A stretch of 64,000 nucleotides of DNA, taken from Magnolia sinica (taxonomy: Eukaryota > Streptophyta > Magnoliopsida > Magnoliales > Magnoliaceae). Made by a program: the position numbers and the translations under genes. The notes beneath the pieces are model-generated. The model searched no databases. It worked only from the letters and a program-made list of their open reading frames with translations, and had not been told where the DNA came from. Positions 58,071 through 64,000 of this stretch are shown here, one piece after another (within the stretch, counting starts at the first letter, position 1; each line of letters opens with the position of its first letter). The DNA is taken from the NCBI RefSeq assembly GCF_029962835.1, contig NC_080582.1:76194177-76258176 (forward strand), written 5' to 3'.

Positions 58071-60690
58071 CACTGCGACCGAGTCCGTCCGGACAGAAGC
58101 AGGACTCAATCCCCATTCGACATCCGCTCCATCTGTCAGCGGCGACAGGTCACGTCATGTATGCGAGAAATCCAACCCGTTGATACATTTTTTTAAAAAA
58201 TCTTAATGAGACCAAAGCTCAAATTCAAGTGGGCCACACCTAAAAAACAGTTAATATTGAAAGCCCACCGTTGAAACTTTTCCAATATCCACTTAAGCTT
58301 TTCGTGCCATCCCAACCGTTCATAAGTTCCTTTCCACCGGGATGAAGTGAAAACGCAAAAACTAAATAAATAATAATAAATAAATAAATAACAGAATGAG
58401 GTTATTGGTGGAGGGAGGGATAACTGACGATTTAGAATCTTCTCTATGGTGGTTGCACCCGTTAGGTAGTTAATGTGAAGAGTCGGTATGATGAGACAAT
58501 CTTTGTTATATGCATCCACGGCTGGGAAAACATAGGGCTGTAAGATAGGCCCACTTTTGGATGGTTAGGATCGTCTGATTGGTGGGTATGTTTTTTAATA
58601 GTGGCTGAAAAATTGTGAGCTGGAACAATAGACGGTCGGGATTAAATGATTGAATTTCCACGTATTCCTGTAAAATAAGAGCACAGTCAGTTTTAAGTTC
58701 CATGCACTCATGCAAGCGGAATGATGTGTGGGGCCTACATGACATTGGTGAGACATCCGCTCCATCTGTCAGTCGCGGCAGCTCACGTCGTGTCCTAACC
58801 TCAAAAGATCAGGTCGGTCCAAAACTCAGGTGGGCCATATTACGTGGACTAGATAGGGACAGCCACCCATAGGAACCTTCTGGATTCTGTGTGGGGTCCA
58901 TGGCTTTGACACATGCCATCCAACTGTTCATCAGGTGCTTCCCAACAGTACGAATGGACACTGGATAGAATCAGTCTGATCCAATACTCTGGTGGGCCAC
59001 ACTACTAGAATTTGGAGCACGTATGATGGACGGTGAGGATGTTATACACACATCTGAAAGAGGTTTGCTCGATCTTTGAATCTGGGTTGTATTCTAATGA
59101 TCCAAACCGTTCATAGGATCAGTCTCAACTTGTGTTCTAGATGAAAAGCAGATAAAATCTCTTGAATTGGATTATTTCAAGCATTTGAGATTTGGGTTTT
59201 TGCTATGAAAATGGACGGTCTACACTTACTTTACGTAATCAAAGGGTTAAAATATCCAATTTTATAAAAATTTCAAATGGTACCCCATCCAAAGGTAGCC
59301 CTATCAAATGAACGGTTTGGATGATTTAGAAAATACAAATTCCAATGGATAAAATCCCAATGTACCATTTTCCTATACATTGGGATGTATGCGAGCTAAC
59401 CTCTTCAAAAATAGAATTTCGCGGATAAAAAAATTGCTTTCCAGAAAAACACATCTTCGCCATTTGAGGCATTTTTTGGAAGTTGGGGCATCCAACGGCT
59501 GTTGAGAACATGGGTGGATGAGATTTTGTAGGCATCTTCCATCCATCATCCGGCCGAAAGGCACACATTTTCAGAGATCTGGTCCATTCATCAAGTGGGG
59601 TACCCTGTGAATATTCCGTGGACCAAAAGAAAATTTCCATCCGCTAATCAGGCAGGTCAAAAATCTATTAGAGAAATGGATGGTCAGATAAAAGGCCCAA
59701 CAGTTCAAACTTTGGCTTATATACGGCATGTTGATAGGAAGTGCTGCCTAATGAATGGCGTGGATTGACACGTTTTCCATCCATCATGAGGGCCATCACT
59801 GAATCAGGACCCTTAATTTCCAGGATTTTGCTCCATTTGAATGGCCCATTTTAAAACATTGGAACCATTTTAGATTAAATGGCCAAGAAAACTACGCCGC
59901 TCATTTTAGCCATTGATATTCCTTGCAACCATCCAATTGATCGGCTCTGATCTGAGTACAAGGACATCCCATAAGTTTCATCTTGAATCATGTCACCCAT
60001 TTTTTTTATTTTTAAGTTTTAAATGGTGGACGTTTAATCACCATTACTTTACTACTTTATGGTAGTGTAGTGAAATTGAGATTTGATTTACCTCATTTTT
60101 TAGCTCAAATTCTAAAATAATAAGAAAGAAATGGATCAACAGGGCAGATAAAATGCATATATCATGGTGGGCCCACGTGGACACGAATTTACTTCCTAAG
60201 CCTTTAGCAGGAAGTTCCTAAGTTGGACCCACCGTCTTGTTCGTGAGAAATCCCTCCACTCACACTCTTTCAAGATACATGGGCTAAAAATGAGCCAGAC
60301 CCAATACTTAAGTGTGCTAAAAACGTGAGTATTGAACATCCACAATTGAAATATTAGTGGTGTTAGGGAGTTTTAAATCAATATACATATATATATATAT
60401 TTCAGTTCATTTCAGTAGGAATGATTCCACGTGCGGTGTGGATGACATGTCAGCATCACTGTCAGCCTAGCGAGGTTTCAAAGATAGAAATTTTCCTACC
60501 TACCTTTTCCCTTGGCGCGGCCGACTGCATTCCTGGATCCTTCTCATTTTTTGTCTCGGACCTTAAAATAAGCTACCCGAACGGATAAATGAGATAGATT
60601 TCTCACAAACATCATGTTGGGCCTACCAAGCTTTCCAACGCAGGAACATCCTGCAGAGCCCCGTAGCAGGACCCCCGGCCGGATGATAAT
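58071..60690. other. Intergenic, no gene seen
   Basis: Old repeat words (GGTGGGCC, GGACGGT, CATCCA) throughout, and an AT microsatellite near 60383-60400. Nothing codes. Confidence 0.5.
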
Positions 60691-60699
60691 ATGTCGAAG

Positions 60700-61320
60700 C
60701 AGGGCTATGTGGGGCCCATAGTGATCTAAGTGTTTTATCCACGCCGTTCATCGCTCTTCTCGAAACATTTTAATGAGTCGGAATCGTCCGTTATCTGGTC
60801 AACAGGGATTTCCTGTTACCCTAATGATTTGGCGTCCGAAGCTTTTTTTAATTCTTTTTAATTTTTTTAGTGAGGGGTGACCTGGACCAATGAGGATTAA
60901 GGCATGAGGAAATATCTGTTGACCAGATAACAGAGAATCCGGACTCCATTTTAATATATTATACTAAAAATAAGGGAGGTACACATTTCCAATTGGCCAC
61001 ACCAAAAGACGCTACATTGATAATGACACCCACCGTTGAAACCCTTCCAATGGCCACCGTGATTTTATTTTATTTTACCATCCAACCTATTCATAAGGTT
61101 CATTAGCCATGTATTAAGTGAAAAAACAAATATCAGCTTGATCTGAAACTTCTTCAGCTCCCAATAAGTATGTAATTGTGTACGTTCAATCCTTAATTTG
61201 TGGTCCACTTAATCCTTGGAAATGCCTAATTTGTGGTCCACAAATATCACATCTTCAAATAATCCGACAAAAACGATTAACGGCGTGGATAAAACAATTA
61301 CATCAGGGTGGGCCCCACGG
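60700..61320. mobile_element. GGGCCCAC-family MITE containing a second MITE
   Basis: TGTGGGGCCCATAGTGATCT, TTTTATCCACGCCGTTC on the left; TTAACGGCGTGGATAAAAC, CATCAGGGTGGGCCCCAC on the right. Interrupted at 60775-60946. Confidence 0.82.
60775..60946. mobile_element. 172-bp Mutator-like MITE with perfect 9-bp duplication
   Basis: Starts GAGTCGGAATCGTCCGTTAT and ends with its inverted counterpart (CAGATAACAGAGAATCCGGA, CTC). CATTTTAAT is duplicated exactly at 60766-60774 and 60947-60955. Confidence 0.92.
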
Positions 61321-61397
61321 ACGCGACCCGCGACCCGCCTCCCATCGACACTGACATGCGAGCCGCAATCCGCGTCCCGCATTTACAGTTGGGTATA

Positions 61398-61632
61398 CCG
61401 TTTCCAGCTTTTTCTAAGTCGTCCATCCCTACCGTGCATGTGGGGCCCACCTGGTGATTTGATCAATGCGTGTATAGTGTTTCCAGCTTTTTCTAACTCG
61501 TCAGTGCTTACCATGCATGTGTGGCCCACCTGATGACTCGATCAGTGTCTGTTTGTATTGTTTCCAGCTTTTACAAAGCCGTCCATGCTTATCGTGAATC
61601 TGTGGCCCACCTGACGACTTGATCATCCCACG
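61398..61632. repeat. Three-copy ~80-bp tandem repeat
   Basis: GTTTCCAGCTTTT starts at 61400, 61479 and 61560, each followed by GTCCAT/GTCAGT..GCATGTG..GGCCCACCTG..TTGATCA. Confidence 0.88.
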
Positions 61633-63043
61633 CCGCGTACGTCATCTAGAAGGTGGGGCCCCACGTGTTGCCGCTCTGTGCAGAGTTGCGTGTGGACCTA
61701 CGATTGCTCGGCGGACCAAAGTTAGGAATGGAAGGTAGCCCGCCGCGACTTCTGTTTCGAAAGGTTTGCTACAAAACGGTGTATGTTTTTTACGGTACAG
61801 CCGTACTATAAGCATTGGATTTGAGCTCAAATTTTGTGATCCAAACCGTTGATATTATGAAATATAAAAAAATGATTTATAAACTGAAAATTATTCCCAA
61901 TAATTCATTTAATGGTCAACAAAAGAAAAGTTATGGGAACGTCTATCTTTGAAAATTAAAAAATTGAAAGTTTGTTTAGGTGAAATACTTCATTTTTAGA
62001 GCTTTCTATTGTCCCCACCCATGATAGATCCATCATATAAACGGTTTGGATTATTGATACAAGATGAGATCTAATGGATTTAGTCTCGAGTCGTGACGTA
62101 TCTTATAAAATACATCAACGTATAGTAGCAAAACTCTTTTTTCGGCGGCTTCCTAATTCCACACGCATGTAGAGCGGTACACATTCACACGCGATCACAC
62201 GTGCAAATATGAAACACGTGTTAGAGATCTGACCTTTCCATAAGGTAGGAAATAAATATTATATCTTATAAATAAATACGTAAGATAATTTCCTCTTCAT
62301 CTGGGCCACAACGTACAAAAATAAATAGACTGGTAACTTCTTCTAGCCATTCATTTGTTTTGATACGATGTGGCCCACCTTGTTAGCTAAATGCCCTGAT
62401 TTTTTATGAAATAAGATCTATACATGTATTCTACTTGATGAAAATCTCAGATCTTATACACTTGTCAAGTTATGACTCATGTGTACGCGTGTGGAAGCGT
62501 AGGGCTCCCACAAGCGTGTTGAGCGATCACACCTCGTATCTTCGATTTGACAAAGTCACCTTGAGAGACTAAAAATAACACGAAAGCAAGAGCGCGAAAG
62601 ATGGGGTGGTCAACTCATCAGGTGGGCCACACATATAGAAAATCATGAATGGTTTTAAGGAAATGTTGCCAACTGTCTTACATTCAAAGGACAGATGTGG
62701 CCCGCCATCAAAAGGCTTTGCGCGTTATACTTGGGTTTTCAGTTCCTATACAGTGAAGGTCCCGTTCAGTAATCTAATCTAGACCATTGGTTTCCTGGGT
62801 CCCACATTGGATAATCATGGCACTTGTTGGATGCACTGCGCGTCCACATCCAACTGATAAAACGGCCAAAGTTTTAAGAATCTGAGTTTTATAAGAGATG
62901 GCGTCGTTTGGTACCTCAACAAATAATAACTCTGTTTTTAAATAAAAACTATATTATTTAGTGTAATCTCTATTTTGCAAATATAAAAGTTTCACTACTT
63001 CACTCTTACGGAAAGGAATGATTAAAGTGGGTGGATATTTTAC
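61633..63043. other. Intergenic, no gene seen
   Basis: Unique-looking AT-rich sequence with a few GGCCCACC words. No element or coding trace identified. Confidence 0.45.
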
Positions 63044-63086
63044 CCTTTCTCTCTCTCTCGTCTTTCTCTTTCTCTTTCTCATCTCT
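63044..63086. repeat. CT-rich polypyrimidine tract
   Basis: CTTTCTCTCTCTCTCGTCTT and CTTTCTCTTTCTC, just left of the hAT-like element. Confidence 0.85.
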
Positions 63087-63123
63087 CCACTCGATGTACG
63101 GTCCATATCAAAGGTGGCCTTGC

Positions 63124-63741
63124 TAGAGGTGTACACGAGTCGAGCTTGGCATATCTCGGCTTGGCTCGGCCACTTGCTGACCTCGGCACTTGAACTTGGC
63201 TTGGCTCGATCCTCGAGCTTGACTGGCCAGCCCGGCTCGGTTTGGTCAGCAACTCGCGCAATTCGAGCCGAGTTCGCCTTTGCAACATTTTCACAGACGC
63301 ATGGACTGCACCTTCAATTTTCTATTGTATGTAAATCAACAACAACGATTTTACAAGTATTTCATCAAACACCTTGGAGGCAATATCAAAATCAACAAAA
63401 CATGATATTTGTATCATATGCATACCTTCCTTGCTACCAGCCCACACTTCATTGAGTCATTTCATCAAACACTTGGTGGGCGACATCAATATCAAAGTAA
63501 CCGAGTCACTGAACTGGTTCGATTTTGATTCGAGTTGGGGTTTGATTCAAGTCGAGTCAAGCTCGGACAAGCTCAAACTTGGTTCGAAATTTTTTCGAGC
63601 TCAAAAAATCAACTCAACTCGGCTTGAACTTGGTTTCGAACTGAGTCAAATCGAGCTTTCTCAAGTGGAGTCAAGCAAGCTAACCGAGCTAACTCAGTTT
63701 GTGTACAACCCTAGACCTAACTCAGTTCGTGTACAACCCTA
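63124..63741. mobile_element. hAT-like element with TGTACACGA ends, copy 2
   Basis: Begins TAGAGGTGTACACGAG and ends TTCGTGTACAACCCTA. GCCTTGC is present on both sides (63117-63123, 63742-63748). Same family as 39163-39734. The last 24 bp occur twice (63691 and 63719, period 28). Confidence 0.85.
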
Positions 63742-63859
63742 GCCTTGCATGATGGACAACTTACATCTAAGGTGGAACCAACGTAATGGATGGTTCGTAT
63801 TAAAGGTGGGCTCTATATGATGGAACAGGATTACTTACTAAGTGTACTTTATAAGTAAA

Positions 63860-64000
63860 CTTTGTGGGGTCCAATGTAGTTTATGTATTTTATCCACTCT
63901 ATTCATCCATTTTACCAAATAATTATAGGGCTTATCCTAAAAATGAAGCATATCCAAAGCTCAAATAGACCACACAATAGGAGGAACACTGTGAATTGAA
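63860..64000. mobile_element. GGGCCCAC-family MITE cut by the window end
   Basis: TTTGTGGGGTCCAATGTAGT, TTTTATCCACTC and AAGCTCAAATAGACCACACA correspond to the left half of the family. Confidence 0.65.

Noticed and set aside
56818..58080. Target duplications for the two GGGCCCAC elements at 56.8 and 57.8 kb
   Set aside because: I could not find matching 9-mers at the expected edges, so only family membership is claimed.
61380..61640. CRISPR-like array
   Set aside because: Only three adjoining units with no separate spacers, in a plant genome; it is a simple tandem repeat.

Overview
This is plant nuclear DNA: intron-rich split genes, GT-AG introns of up to 6.5 kb, telo-box and site II promoter motifs, and dense LINE, SINE and MITE debris. 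Both genes encode typical angiosperm proteins. The abundant repeats built on GTGGGGCCCAC followed by TTTATCCACGCCGTCC make me think of a magnoliid (Magnoliales/Laurales), but that is inference from repeat style and not a database result.

Only two protein-coding genes are supported, both on the minus strand. Gene 1 (4250-36869, with a possible in-frame upstream start at 37043) is alanyl-tRNA synthetase. I could place all 23 coding exons with phases that join exactly, giving a 953-residue cytosolic form, or 1011 residues with an N-terminal extension that looks like a mitochondrial presequence. Its 2.9 kb of coding sequence is spread over 32.6 kb, and its introns hold an RTE LINE, several L1 pieces, an LTR-retrotransposon protease relic, SINEs and MITEs. 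Gene 2 (43319-54265) is a QWRF/AUG8-type microtubule-associated protein of 603 residues in six coding exons, with an inferred non-coding first exon near 56.4-56.7 kb that carries two small upstream ORFs.

Layout: 1-4.2 kb is downstream flank of gene 1 with decayed repeats. 4.2-37.0 kb is alanyl-tRNA synthetase. 37.0-43.3 kb is spacer holding a Mutator-type MITE with 9-bp target duplications, an hAT-type element with 8-bp duplications and a SINE. 43.3-56.7 kb is the QWRF gene with its leader. 56.7-64 kb is gene-free and rich in GGGCCCAC repeats, with one MITE nested inside another.

The genes are unrelated in function (translation versus spindle/cortical microtubules) and lie head to tail. I found no CRISPR array, operon, rRNA or genuine tRNA gene, and no obviously new biochemical system. 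The most interesting observations are: a site II/telo-box/TATA module lying inside the presequence coding region of alanyl-tRNA synthetase; a partial duplication of its exon 4 that created a pseudo-exon; a 90-bp offset (30-codon) duplication at the edge of exon 11; a GC-AG intron; and a three-copy palindromic element family with matching 8-bp target duplications.
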